Source: Selaginella moellendorffii (lineage: Eukaryota > Streptophyta > Lycopodiopsida > Selaginellales > Selaginellaceae). From it: a DNA stretch of 46,395 nt. Under the pieces are notes generated by a model, which saw only the letters and a program-made list of their open reading frames with translations, had not been told where the DNA came from and did not search any database. Of this stretch, positions 10,573 to 20,080 are shown one piece after another. The translations under genes were made by a program, and so were the position numbers. Positions within the stretch are counted from its first letter, which is position 1; each line of letters begins with the position of its first letter. The DNA is taken from assembly GCF_000143415.4 (NCBI RefSeq), contig NW_003314464.1, positions 14,294 through 60,688 on the forward strand, read 5' to 3'.

Positions 10573-10734
10573 TGTACCGCACCTTATCTCTCTCCCCTTA
10601 AGCCAACTGGAAAAGGGGCAATTGCTTGATGAGAGAGCCCTTAGTGGCTATTTTATCCCCATTTATCCCCCAAGGTTCCAAGGATCCACGGTGACAGTAT
10701 ATCCAAATCTCATCCCATGATCACATGCGCTACA
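10573..10734 (-). repeat. TRIM terminal repeat (5' LTR in element orientation)
   Basis: 162 bp. The primer-binding site sits immediately inside it at 10559-10570 on the minus strand. Confidence 0.92.
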
Positions 10735-10850
10735 GATTTCCACACTGCGAAGCAACATGGGAACCGGAGGAGAACTTAGCGAACGCACGAGATCTAGTGG
10801 AGGAATTTCTGCAAGGCAGAACTCTATGTACTTATGCAAAATTCAATTAA

Positions 10851-11254
10851 AAATAATCAATTTGCAAAGTTGAGCAAGTGGCATATGTTGGGACCCGAAG
10901 GCGCGCCGAAGGTAAGCTAATTAGCATGGGTTGGATAGGTCGACCAGGCGTAAGGCACTACGCCCGACTCCCCACAGGGATGTCGAATCCGTAGACGTAT
11001 TCTACGGAGGTTGGGTTCGAGTCCCAACCCCCTAGTAAAGCAAGGCTGGGTTCAAGTCCCAACCCCATACTAGGGCGTGGTGAGGTTAGGGGTATAGGGA
11101 CATCTATATTCCGTTGTCATGGGCTTTTGGCCTGGGAGGCTAACTTAGGCACACTGCTAAGTGGGGGGATGCCCCCGGAGACATGGTCAACAAGTCGTGG
11201 GATAAAACGAGACGTTCGATGTGGGCATCGAACTTCTTCTATGGGTGGTGGAGT
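10851..11254 (+). other. Gypsy 3' non-coding region with T-arm-like repeats and polypurine tract
   Basis: No ORF. Two hairpin-like segments (GGTTGGGTTCGAGTCCCAACC near 11009-11029, and a close copy near 11046-11065) resemble tRNA T-arms without the rest of a tRNA. GGGTGGTGGAG just before the 3' LTR is the likely polypurine tract. Confidence 0.5.
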
Positions 11255-12410
11255 TGTATAGAACCGACTCCCCGAGATGTCGTAGGCTAAAGGATCCCCA
11301 AAAGCTTGACCGAAATGACAAAGAGTTCATCGGATGGGACCAAGTCGAGGATCGAGTTCAAGACCGACTCTAGGACCAAGTTCGAGATAGAGTTCAGAAT
11401 CGAGTCCGAGACCGACTCGGGGACCGAGTTCGAGTCCGAGTTCAAGACCGAGTTCGAGACGGAGTCCGAGATCCGAATTCGGGTCCGAGACCAAGTCCGA
11501 GGTTGAGTCCGAGGTCGGGTCCGAGATCGGCTCCAAGATCGAGTCCAAATCGAGTCCGAGACCGAATCTGAAGTCGGATCCGAAATCGGGTCCGAGATCG
11601 AGCCAGAGACTAAGTCCAAATACTAATACGGGTCAAGGGGTGAAAGCCCAAAGCGTGCGTCTCTCAGCGGGGGGGCTACAGGGGGTTCCAAAAGTATAGT
11701 AGGGATAGTGAGGTCCAGGAACCAGTCTTGAAGGAACTCTCCGGTGGTGCTTCCAAACTGACTTGAGGTTGAGACTGGGGCCGAGGGGCCTTGGGTGGGA
11801 GTGAGCATGGGCTTGAGTGGTGCCGGAGGGGCCACCCAGGGAAGTGCTCAAGAGCAGCTCCCACTCCCGAAAGGGAAACCGACTGCGGTGCTCCCGGCTC
11901 AGGTGGAGTTGTGCCCCACTTGAGTACCTTGTGGCTCATTGGTCCTCGCCCTTCCTAGGGGCTTCGGCCTTCCCTTCGGGATGGAAGTGGGGGGGTAGAG
12001 GTACCCATACCGGGCCGTTAGGCCACGGTGTTTTGCCCCGACATCCCGAAGCAAGTGCTGCACCCAAGACTTGGGATTTAGAGGGTCCCATGATCAAGTC
12101 TTGTGGTACCAAGGGGTGTTAGGAATCTGGAGGCTTGGTGTGCTTGGCTGTTTGTGCCTGCGGGGAGTGTAGCCGAACCTTAAGTCCAGTCTAACCCGGG
12201 GAGGGAGATTGGGAGAAATTTGGGAATCCGTAGATGGATGGCTAACACTCCGTTGCTCGTGCAGTAAATAGCTGAAACCAAGTAGGACCAAGTAGGAGCT
12301 GGTACCATAGGCGGGAACCTTGGCGAGGGAACTTAGCACAAGCCAAGGCAGAGTTGGTCGGATAGACGAGGTAAGCTGGCAAATTGGAAAGGAAAAATTT
12401 GTGGCTTACA
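11255..12410 (+). repeat. 3' LTR of the gypsy element
   Basis: 1156 bp, starts TGTATAGAACCGAC and ends GTGGCTTACA. It is colinear with the 5' LTR but shows many substitutions and a shorter G run. Confidence 0.95.
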
Positions 12411-13264
12411 CGAGCCTTCACCTCGTTCAAGGCCTTCCAGAACTTGTGATAGGATTCGGAGTCGTAGATTATATAGTGGACTGAAGATTCCACCTCCGCA
12501 AGTCCCACCATTAAGTCAATGATGGAGCTGACTTCGTCTGCATGAGTGATCTCCTCGTTTGTGAAGTCCATCACACAAAAGATGTTCTTGACCTGCTCAT
12601 CTCCGCGGGAAACGATGCTCCTCCACCTTTAATCCTCATCCAAATTCACGTATACCCAGTAAGGTTCTGGATAGGCCTCTGCTGTGGGGTCGAGCTGTTT
12701 CTGAAGCCGGCGGTCAACATCCCTCTTAATGAAATTTGGATACTGATCCAACTTCTCAGCTTTACTTTTCGTGGCATCCCGCAGCAGATCGATGAACTTG
12801 GGGGCCCCCTTCACGTACTCGTCGATGTCTTCATTTGACAACTCCAGCTCTTCCATCATCTCTTGCGTGGTGTCGATGCTCACCCTCTCCACGGCCACTT
12901 GCTCGAAGATCCAATCCTTCAATAGCGCACGAGCTCTCAGAGTCGTGCACAAGTCCTCGTATGTCATAATATGGCCGGGAGTCATTTTGGTCTTGTTGAA
13001 GACTACCTTACCACGTAGAAGAGCATTAGCCACTGTTAAAAGGTCGTCGTCGTCTAGAGACCGCGAGAAACGCAAGGCGTTGAGCTTCAAATCATTGGGC
13101 TTCCGGCCGTCCTCCACACCCATTGAGTTTAGCAACTCCCCGTTATGGTACCTCCTCAGCACATCTACCCATTTGTCAAAAACAACTTTTGTCGCGAGTA
13201 GAATGTTATGGATGCTAAGTGTGTCATTGACCCCCACTGTTTTCGAGAGAAGACTCGAGAATTC
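12411..13264 (-). CDS. Middle exon of the giant transposon gene (5' of the gypsy insertion)
   Basis: It opens after the acceptor at 13265 with EFSSLLSKTVGVNDTLS and reads through alpha-helical, charged sequence. An in-frame TAA at 12631-12629 follows YWVYVNLDED. The frame continues as RWRSIVSRGDEQVKNIF to NEVKAR, where the retrotransposon entered. No family recognised; the helical composition suggests a connector between the ParB-like and Rossmann-like parts. Confidence 0.55.
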
Positions 13265-13318
13265 CTGCAATGGAAATGGCGTGAGGCCACATGCTATGCC
13301 ACATGCAACGAGGCTTAC
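13265..13318 (-). other. 54-bp intron carrying the 22-bp palindrome
   Basis: Phase 0, GTAAGC...TTGCAG. The palindrome at 13276-13297 ends 11 nt before the acceptor. The joined exons read ATSTWQ-EFSSLL. Confidence 0.6.
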
Positions 13319-14497
13319 CTGCCAGGTGCTAGTTGCTAGTGCACGTCCTTGTCCTGGTTTTTGTGGCTTCTTCAGTTGAACTCAGAGCTTCCGTATTCGT
13401 GCCAATGTCTCGTGCAGACCCGATTTGTAGCACGTTTCTTGCTTGACATTCTGCGCATGGGAGATGTATATGATAGATCGGAGGGGTGAGTTGCCTTTTA
13501 TCAGGCGGACAACTCTTGTCTTGAAGACTTTCTTCACCTCCTCGCCCACCATAATATCCACAACTATCTTTTGCATCGCCAAGCTAGAATGCTGCCCGGA
13601 GACGGCATAGAACCGGATGTTCTGATCGTCCAACACCTTCCTATTGATCAAGTCTGGAAACCTCGTCTCGCCCTTCATTGTTCGGTAGTAGGGGATCACG
13701 TCTACGATGTCGGGTGTTACTGGCCTTGCCAGCATCTTCTGCTTCAGTTTCTCCACCCACTCATCAGATACTAGCCTGTGGTTGTATTTGCTTTGGATGT
13801 CGATACGGCTCACGTCGATTGTATATACTTTGTTGGAATAGTAACAAGTACTATTATCTGCGACGATTTTTGCTGCCTCTTCTTGCTCTTTCTGCTCTTT
13901 GCAACTCTTCTTTTTGGTGGGTGTAGTGTTCGAACCCGAGGCAATGGCATCACCGAGTAGCTTCTTTTTTGGAGCAGGAGAGTCGGACGTCGGCTTGAGC
14001 TTGACCACCCTTTTCTGCTTCGGGGTAGTTTCCAGATCGACCCCCTTCCCCTTCGCTTCACGAACTCGAGGCACTCTCAACAGCTCAATGTTGGAATATA
14101 GTTTTTGAACATCGCCGTAGGTGAGGTCCGTGGATTCCATGTGATCTTCATAGACCCGCAGTGTCTTTGAAATTGTGGGCCTCCTGGACAACCTCTCCCT
14201 AGCTCCCTCTAGGAGTTCCTCATAGCCGCTGCCCCCCTCCGGGAAGCCGCTAGGATGTGCAAGGTGGATCTTGAAGGCGGACGCTGTCTCTACCACAAGT
14301 GCCAGTCCATATTCTTGCATGGAACTGCATGGAGTGTCTGTCACTTGGATAAGGATCCCCATGCATTCTTTTCTCCCACCATCTGTGTTGTACAGCCTCA
14401 GATCCTCGTCTTCCATCCCGAAAGTCCAACTGGTGAGCTCCTCCCCCTTCTCTGCATCCACATTGATAGTGGCTGGAAGAAGAACGCAATTCCTCGC
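13319..14497 (-). CDS. First identified exon: ParB/Srx-like domain
   Basis: The exon starts after TTCTGAACAG at 14498. After a 200-residue N-terminal part (a Lys-rich linker with PKQKRVVKLKPTSDSPAPKK) comes VYTIDVSRIDIQSKYNHRLV, then SDEWVEKLKQKM, then IRFYAVSGQHSSLAMQKIV. This is the ParB-like arrangement: an early ordered strand, the V-I-P segment, then the G-Q-H box (family form GQHR). ParB-like folds bind DNA or nucleotides and some are nucleases. Here they could recognise the element's own palindromes, which is a hypothesis. A single TGA at 13384-13382 interrupts ARIRKL from VQLKKPQKPGQ in an otherwise continuous frame, as if CGA had changed to TGA. Confidence 0.6.
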
Positions 14498-14929
14498 CTG
14501 TTCAGAAATGCACAACAATTAGAGCTGACAGATGAAAAGCTAGCAGCTAGAAAAAATGTGAGGCCACACGCCATTCACCACTGCATCAGATGTCTTGAGG
14601 CTGCATCCTAAGATGGCGTGAGGCTACACGCCATCTGTAACCGGACTGCACTCGAGAGCCCAATCGGTGCATGCCAATGTTGCTACTGAATGGCATGTGG
14701 CCTCATGCCATTTTCTACTTGGCCTAAAAGACTTACCATTTGAAGCCGAATGGAGGCGTGACAACCGGACTCGTTGGCGAATGTGCACTGTGTGTGCAGC
14801 GGATCGTAGCAGCAAGGCTACTCTGCCACTTACAGTTGGAGAGTGGCGCTGAAATCTCCCGGGACGCCAAGTGGGCTGCGTGTGGGTGGCGGAGTGGGCG
14901 GCGGAGTTGGCGGTGAAGTTACAAACTAG

Positions 14930-15090
14930 GTGTGTCTTGAAGTGGACGCCGATGCACACGAGCGCGATGCGAGCGCGAGTGTGATGCAAGCGCGAGTGGA
15001 TGCCGATGCACACGAGAAACCTGTAGAGAAGGTAGATGAGCGCCAATGTGAGCGTGATCGCGAGTGGGAGCGCGATGCGAGCATGAGTAC
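14930..15090. repeat. GCGAG-type minisatellite
   Basis: Repeated motifs such as GATGCGAGCGCGAGTG and GATGCCGATGCACACGAG. Open frames here are by-products. Confidence 0.6.
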
Positions 15091-15150
15091 GAAGCAAAAT
15101 GCAAACCCTAACCTCACACGCGCGAAATGTCACGACGGTTGGTAATCCCA

Positions 15151-15290
15151 CAACGTCATCATTTCTCGGACTTGGGCGCCACCATTAATTTCTGTATCGC
15201 CGCGCGTATGCATGCACGTGAAATCCAAAAGAAATCCGCAACGTCATCATTCCTCAGACTGCATGCACGCAAAATCCAAAAGAAAGATCA
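15151..15290 (+). repeat. Short direct repeats
   Basis: AACGTCATCATT occurs at about 15152 and 15240, and TGCATGCACG followed by AAATCCAAAAGAAA occurs at 15209 and 15260 (51-bp spacing). Confidence 0.6.
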
Positions 15291-15764
15291 TGATTGGGAT
15301 ATCATTTAATACCCTCGCTATATTTATACCATGCATGATTGGATATTCCAAAGCATCTTGTATTTCCAAAAATGCCAGATGTTCAGCTAAATAAAGAATG
15401 GTATACAATGTCCTTCTTGATGACCCTGCAAAGAAGCATCTCGATCAGACACCACATGAGACCACACGAGCCTTACAATGTTTCAGGGGCATTTGCCATA
15501 GATCCGACCGTTATTTTGCTCCAAGATTCTACAGTTTGGTGTGCATTGACCTTTCCATCAACACTGCAAAGGGACATCACAATCAGATGCGGGATCACAA
15601 GAAACTAACTTCACTAACTCTGGTTTCACCAAGATCTACGTAAGGAGTTATGAAATGAAAGGACCCTCTCTATTGAAATGTGTTTATGGTCCTAGGGGCA
15701 TTGTGACATATCATGGATTTTGCATCAAGTTCTGTATTTGCATGTTTATCAAGCTACTGAATTG

Positions 15765-15790
15765 CTAAACCCTAAACCCTAAACCCTAAA
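15765..15790 (+). repeat. Interstitial plant-type telomere repeat
   Basis: Three to four tandem CTAAACC units (complement of TTTAGGG). Confidence 0.85.
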
Positions 15791-16569
15791 CATGTGGCAA
15801 ATGCTGCATGAAGAAAGATGCCCTTTCTAGGCAAATGCTGTAAGAGGCAGATGCCGAGCAGATGTATCTCAAGTTAGCGAAGGGGACAAACAAAAGCTAG
15901 CTATAAACATGACGGGACGCAAATAGATTACTAGGCTGGTCCTGCGAAAATCAAAAACCATAATTGAAAACATTGAAACTGCAAAACGAAAGGTTTATAA
16001 TATTTTTGAATTTTAAGCAACCAAAGGAATGTAAGTAGGGCATGTGTTTGTAAGTTTAAAAATGCCTCAACCACTTAAATTCCCAAGTAAATAAAGTTGT
16101 TTCTATTTTTGGTACAGGTAAACTTTATAGCGTGTGGGCTCATGCAATTTTGAACCCAAAAATGCACCAAAAAATGCTTGACTAGCATTATTCTTTGAAT
16201 GGCGTGTGGCCTTATATTGCCATAAATGGACGTACACACACAGCATAATTATTCCTTTACACGGCGAATAATCTTGGCGCGGATCGCTGACATGGCATGG
16301 CAAAGTTCGAATCACTGACATGGCACAGCTGGATCGAGGCAAGGACATGATGTGACAAAGTTCAACCTCCGACAGCAAAGTCTAGAAGCTACTCAGTTTG
16401 AAATTTGTCAGAGGAATCATAAGATCTGGTTTGTCAGAGGATTTGATGTGACGTTCAAGCGTGTGTTATTTTTGAATTCTCGAACTCATTCCTAGGTCTA
16501 TCATTTTTGTGCGCCGTGTTCTTGGTTTCGCTGAGTGCAGTGAGCGCTACTTGTGTAAGCGGCGTTGTG

Positions 16570-16735
16570 AGCTGTGGTTTATGCGTCTACGAGCGGTTGC
16601 GGCATTGCGAGCGCCATTGCGAGCGGCAGTTTATGCGAGTGGCAGTTTGTGCGAGCGGCGCTACGAGCAGTTGCGGTGTTGCGAGTGGCACTACAAGTAG
16701 TTGCGGTGTTGCGAGCGGCACTGTCTTTGGTGTGG
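16570..16735. repeat. GTTGCGAGCGGCA-type minisatellite
   Basis: Tandem variants of TTGCGAGCGGCA and TGCGAGTGGCAGTT. No gene inferred. Confidence 0.6.
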
Positions 16736-16910
16736 CTACCGCTTCCTCTTGATATTCGGCACTTGTGCTTCCTGGTATGTTCACCATGGAATGGCTTAGG
16801 ACCACATTTAGAAATGGCATGAGGCCACATGCCATCTTGGGCCCTTGCAATTTCATGGCTAGCGTATTGTCATGTATGTTTTTACTTGCCTGCAGCTGTG
16901 TGTATATCAA

Positions 16911-17104
16911 GATGGCATGAGGCCTCATGCCATCTTTGACCCCTGCTAGCCTATTGCCATATTCCTTTTGCCTTGCTGCAACTGTATATATTTTTGTACG
17001 GGTGACTAGTCACACACACAAAAATATATACAGTTGCAGCAAGGCAAAAGGAATATAGCAACAGGCTAGCAGGGGCCAAAGATAGCGTGAGGCCTCATGC
17101 CAAT
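16911..17104. repeat. Large inverted repeat (87-bp arms, 20-bp loop) bounded by palindromes
   Basis: Arm 16911-16997 is almost the reverse complement of 17018-17104 (about five mismatches by eye). Each arm ends in a copy of the 22-bp palindrome (16912-16933 and 17082-17103). A diverged direct copy of the arm precedes it (16814-16910, 98-bp spacing). It sits about 150 bp upstream of the ATG at 17256, so it could act as a cruciform or a small-RNA hairpin if transcribed. Confidence 0.85.
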
Positions 17105-17255
17105 TTTGTGAATGCGAAATTTCACGTGGGTGTCAATAGCATGTTTGAATAATGGCATGTGGCCTCATGCTATTGAGGTTGTTTGGTATGTTATGATTTA
17201 GCCCATTCTCCAATCATTTTTTGTATGGTCTTAACTTCTTTTCTGCACTTTCAAA

Positions 17256-20080
17256 ATGGCCTCCGCAAGTGCGACGCATGTTCCCTCCGTGGATATTAAG
17301 AACCGTGCTACATGGATTCAGGTAAAGGTGTTTCTAAACAACCCCGAGGGGGAGGTGGTAGCTGAGGGCTTAGCCACAGTTGTCGATCCAAGAGATGCGG
17401 TTGCTAATCAAGAATTGGGCTGGGATGATATTGGAGTTGTGATTTTAGAGGTTGTTGACACAGAAGAAAACAGTCTGACTATTGGAAGCATTGTGCGGTG
17501 GAAATTGAGGCACTTAGTGTTTGAGAATGTGAAGGATTCACAATCAAACACCACTACAATTGATGACAGAACATCTCTTCATGGGAAAAGAAAGTACACC
17601 TTTCTAAAGCGCAGCCAAAGGGATCTGAGCAACGAACCGAAAAGGCAGAAAATGGCGATGGAGGTTCGAATGGTCTCGACAGTTGCTTGTTGCAAGAGGA
17701 GGTGCTGTCAACATGCTGATTGGGATGCTATTGAAGAGGAGAGAGCAAGATACAAGACATTGTCCTAGAAGGCAACTCGCAATTTTGTGTATGAGGCATT
17801 ACAGTCATCTGTTGATGCTTCAGAACATCAGGTGGGGGGCATGGTCTTCTAGAAGGGTTTGGTCTGCATGAAGGCATGGAGAATCATTTATGGAGTCCCT
17901 CGAACCACATTCTATAGAATCAAAACTGAGTTCGAGGAACAAAGGGTTCAACAGGCAGTCCATGGGAACGACGGTACTCACAAAACCAGGGGTCATGTTG
18001 TATATGGAGAGGCAATCTTCAAGAGGTTTATCGAGACATGTAGCGAGCAGCAACCACATAAAACCTGCCTCTTGGAAGATGGAACTCGAGACACCCAACG
18101 AGTTCTCCCTTCCATGTATACCAAGGGGGCCATATTGGAAGATGTGAATCGGGAACTCTAGAGTAATGGCTACAGGAAGTTGAGCCAATCTAGATTTAGT
18201 AGATTGTGGAGCAACAGGTTCAGGGATGTGAGTATAGGAAAGTACTCCAGCTTTTCAAATTGTGACGAGTGCACTGCTATCAAAATGGCTTTGTCGAAGA
18301 ATTCTTGCATCGCTCAAGAGCGAGAGACGTTGGTTAGAAGGCGGCTTGACCACAACATCGAGTAGAGAAGCTGCAAGACTGCATATTATCATAACAGGAT
18401 TCTCTCCATGGAGAGACCTGACTCTTACCTCTGCATCATCCACGACAAAATGGACTAGAAAAAGACGTGCTTACCTCGACTCAATCCTGCCCCCAAGGCA
18501 ATCTCTTCATCCATGCAGCTGCCTGTGTCTCTGTTTGGCATAATCGCTCATGGGCATGGTGCCCAAAACTATGGGAACTTCTTTGTACCTCTATGGGGTG
18601 GCGGGGGTGCAAACATGATGATTGCGTCCTAGCAAAACACTTAAGGTCTCTGCAAAGTGCGCAGACTGAGCTGAACGGCCAACCCTTGCATAAGGCCCTT
18701 GTCGATCGAACCCCATACGGGGTTCAGCTGGAGGAGGAGCAAAGGCTTGCAGTATTGCGTAGGGCCCCATGCCATCCCAGTGAATATGTTGGCCGTCAGA
18801 TTGTAGGGTTATCACGTGAGGCCTCATGCCATTCCGACGAGGCTGGTCGCCCGGTGAATGCACAGCCTCATCCAAACGAAGCAGAATCTCAAGGAAGTTC
18901 TTGCAGCCAATGTGGCCTTCCACCCCATCTTCTGCTCCAAACAGACAATGCTGGCAGTGAGAACAAAAACATGTACGTCTTCGCGTACTTGGCGATGCTT
19001 GTTGCCAAAGGCATATTTGAAACGGTTACACTTGGCTTTCTCATGGTTGGGCACACTCATGAAGACGTCGATGCCATGTTCAGTCACCTGGCAGAGTCCC
19101 TCCGGCGATCCAATGTCCTCACCCTCCCACAACTCTACGATGAATTCCAAAATTGCATCAAAGGCATTGTTGAAGCTACACTTGTGACAGAGGTTCCAGA
19201 CTTTAAGGGGTTTGTAAGAGGCTACATTAGGGACGGATCTGAAATGCTGATTGGCCACTCCAAGCCTCTTCAATTTTATTTCAGCATGCGTGACGGTGCT
19301 CCAGTGATGAGGTACAAGATGAGAGAATGGGACACAGTGTGGCTGCCAGTGGACGGCATTGAACTCTTCAAGAGAGATCCCATAACTGGGGAACCTATGA
19401 TTCCTCAGGGTTCCCCACGGCCGATGCACCCGGATGGACTCAAAGACCAAGAAAGTATAGTGGCCGGGATTAGACAACATATTGCCTTCTGGAAGAGGGG
19501 GTTGGTGTATTGTGGAGAATCCTATTTTAAGAGGTGCAAGCCTTTGCTCGAATACTGGGAGAAGATTATATCTGCTATCCAAAATGGGCCGGTTGTATAT
19601 GAAGAATTGGAAGAGTCCTTTTGGCCAGAACCCAGAGCACCAGATAGTAGCAGAACAATGTCCTCTGGAAATGCAGTGACAGATAACGATGTTGAGGATC
19701 ACTATTGTGGGCCGAGGAACAAGAAGCCGAATTCAGCATTCAATCCAATACAAGTCTGCAAAGGAATGGTCGTGCTTGTCAGACCCAGTAATAAAAAAAA
19801 AATGATATGGGTGGGGCGTTGCATCACTGATGCAGAGGAGGATGCGGAAACTAACTCCTTCAATGTAACTGTGGAGTGGTTCAAGCCAAGTTCTGGATAT
19901 ACGAAGGATTGCCTAGAAAAGAGATGGGTGCTGAATCCAAGGGATCCTAGCATGAGCATATCGGTGGATAATGTTGTGCATGGTTGGATGCGGAAGCAGA
20001 GTGCCACCATCACCTTGCCAGACCATGCAAGAGATGCAGCAAGAGCATTCATAACCCGGGTTCAAGGTGAGATTCATTAA
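17256..20080 (+). pseudogene. DUF7869-type putative transposase (broken)
   Basis: The frame from ATG 17256 (MASASATHVPSV) carries a Cys cluster (ACCKRRCCQHADWD), then GLVCMKAWRIIYGVPRTTF, SRFSRLWSNRF, SNCDECTAIK, YLCIIHDKMD and LFGIIAHGHGAQNYG. All are landmarks of the large DUF7869-type eukaryotic proteins. It then shifts frame at about 18930 into LLLQTDNAGSENKN and GFLMVGHTHEDVDAMFSHL, the conserved RNase H-like core, and stays open to 20078-20080. Six in-frame TAG codons interrupt the first part (17766, 17850, 18159, 18363, 18456, 18630); no TAA or TGA occurs before 18632. Conserved Asp residues in TDNAG and HEDVDA would be catalytic candidates. The protein is divergent to the ParB/HAD gene and is the most plausible DDE-like transposase of this element, which is an inference from position and fold. 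Confidence 0.75.
18633..18857 (+). other. Probable intronic stretch within the DUF7869 gene
   Basis: The coding frame is lost here and two palindromes (18754-18775 and 18811-18832) occur. The second sits in a possible 39-bp intron (18803-18841) with 9 nt between palindrome and acceptor, like the minus-gene introns. The coding frame is again recognisable from about 18858 (SLIQTKQNLKEVLAANVAFH). Exact splicing not resolved. Confidence 0.4.

Larger units (their letters stand above)
10059..10734 (-). mobile_element. TRIM (terminal-repeat retrotransposon in miniature), minus orientation
   Basis: 676 bp with direct terminal repeats of 163 bp (10059-10221) and 162 bp (10573-10734), both bounded TG...CA; they start TGTAGCGC or TGTACCGC and end GCGCTACA. 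Target duplication GATTT is at 10054-10058 and 10735-10739. On the minus strand, a primer site complementary to initiator Met-tRNA (plus strand GCTCTGATACCA, 10559-10570) follows the right repeat. A polypurine tract (AAGGGGGGGTGAG) precedes the left repeat. No coding capacity. It splits the gypsy chromodomain after KWKGF. Confidence 0.93.
5398..10850 (+). pseudogene. gag-pol polyprotein of the gypsy element (broken, two introns, TRIM insertion)
   Basis: The start ATG at 5398 (MARAGRKRTQ) is followed by one frame to about 8230. Gag has a coiled-coil start (ALEGQLAQTNALLKTLIRKL). A zinc knuckle [14 protein letters not shown] follows, then the protease motif [11 protein letters not shown] and reverse transcriptase with YIDDILIYS. 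RNase H begins [12 protein letters not shown]; a missing T at about 8230 shifts the frame. The integrase has an HHCC finger (CPTCQQVK), [15 protein letters not shown] and VNRQLEDYL. The chromodomain begins YEVEAILNARKSKRQG and is cut by a TRIM after KWKGF; it resumes at 10740 with PHCEATWEPEENLANARDLV and stops at 10848-10850. Two in-frame gaps at 9271-9317 and 9736-9787 are GT-AG introns. Confidence 0.9.
4174..12410 (+). mobile_element. Ty3/gypsy LTR retrotransposon (chromovirus type), full length but broken
   Basis: The LTRs run TG...CA (4174-5338 and 11255-12410) and are flanked by the 5-bp duplication CGAGC (4169-4173 and 12411-12415). A primer site for initiator Met-tRNA follows the 5' LTR. 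One gag-pol frame runs gag, CCHC zinc knuckle, protease, reverse transcriptase, RNase H, integrase, chromodomain. Breaks: TAG 5530-5532, TGA 5875-5877, TAA 6430-6432, a 1-nt deletion at about 8230, TGA 9141-9143, and a TRIM at 10059-10734. The LTRs differ at many positions, so it is not a recent insertion. It landed in an exon of the minus-strand gene of the TIR transposon. Confidence 0.95.
883..14497 (-). pseudogene. Giant transposon gene: ParB-like, unknown, Rossmann-like, HAD/FCP1-like (broken)
   Basis: I can chain ten exons on the minus strand with matching GT-AG junctions: 14497-13319, 13264-12411 continuing at 4168-3699 across the gypsy insertion, 3648-3562, 3523-3434, 3384-3241, 3193-2657, a tiny exon near 2590, 2542-2428, 2380-1793 and 1745-883. 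The product would be about 1,640 residues. Domain order: ParB-like segment, long helical region, Rossmann-like segment with YNCGGLFFRAALLKG, basic and acidic linkers, a proline/threonine repeat region, and a C-terminal HAD/FCP1-like domain. Three in-frame stops break it (TGA 13384-13382, TAA 12631-12629, TAG 3101-3099), as does the retrotransposon. The first coding exon upstream of 14497 was not identified. It is divergent from the DUF7869 gene and probably works with it in transposition or in protecting or modifying element DNA, which is an inference. Confidence 0.65.
14498..17255. other. Divergent intergenic region between the two transposon genes
   Basis: About 2.8 kb with no convincing ORF. 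It holds palindrome copies at 14553, 14613, 14690, 16128, 16199, 16814, 16912, 17082 and 17152, two GCGAG-rich minisatellites (about 14930-15090 and 16570-16735), direct repeats at 15151-15285, a telomere-like tract (15765-15790) and a large hairpin (16911-17104). It should contain both promoters and the missing 5' exon of the minus-strand gene. Confidence 0.6.

Noticed and set aside
11005-11070. tRNA genes
   Set aside because: Only T-arm-like hairpins; no acceptor stem, D-arm or anticodon arm at the right spacing.
13319-14497. ParB-like domain as a sign of bacterial contamination or a plasmid partition system
   Set aside because: The exon is flanked by plant-sized introns and lies within a eukaryotic transposon next to DUF7869; there is no ParA and no bacterial gene organisation.
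14624-15151. 175-codon minus ORF upstream of the ParB exon
   Set aside because: Composed of the GCGAG minisatellite and palindromes; low complexity, no domain. The true 5' exon of the gene could still lie here.
18824-19702. 292-codon antisense ORF opposite the DUF7869 core
   Set aside because: It mirrors the conserved plus-strand frame and has no family features of its own.
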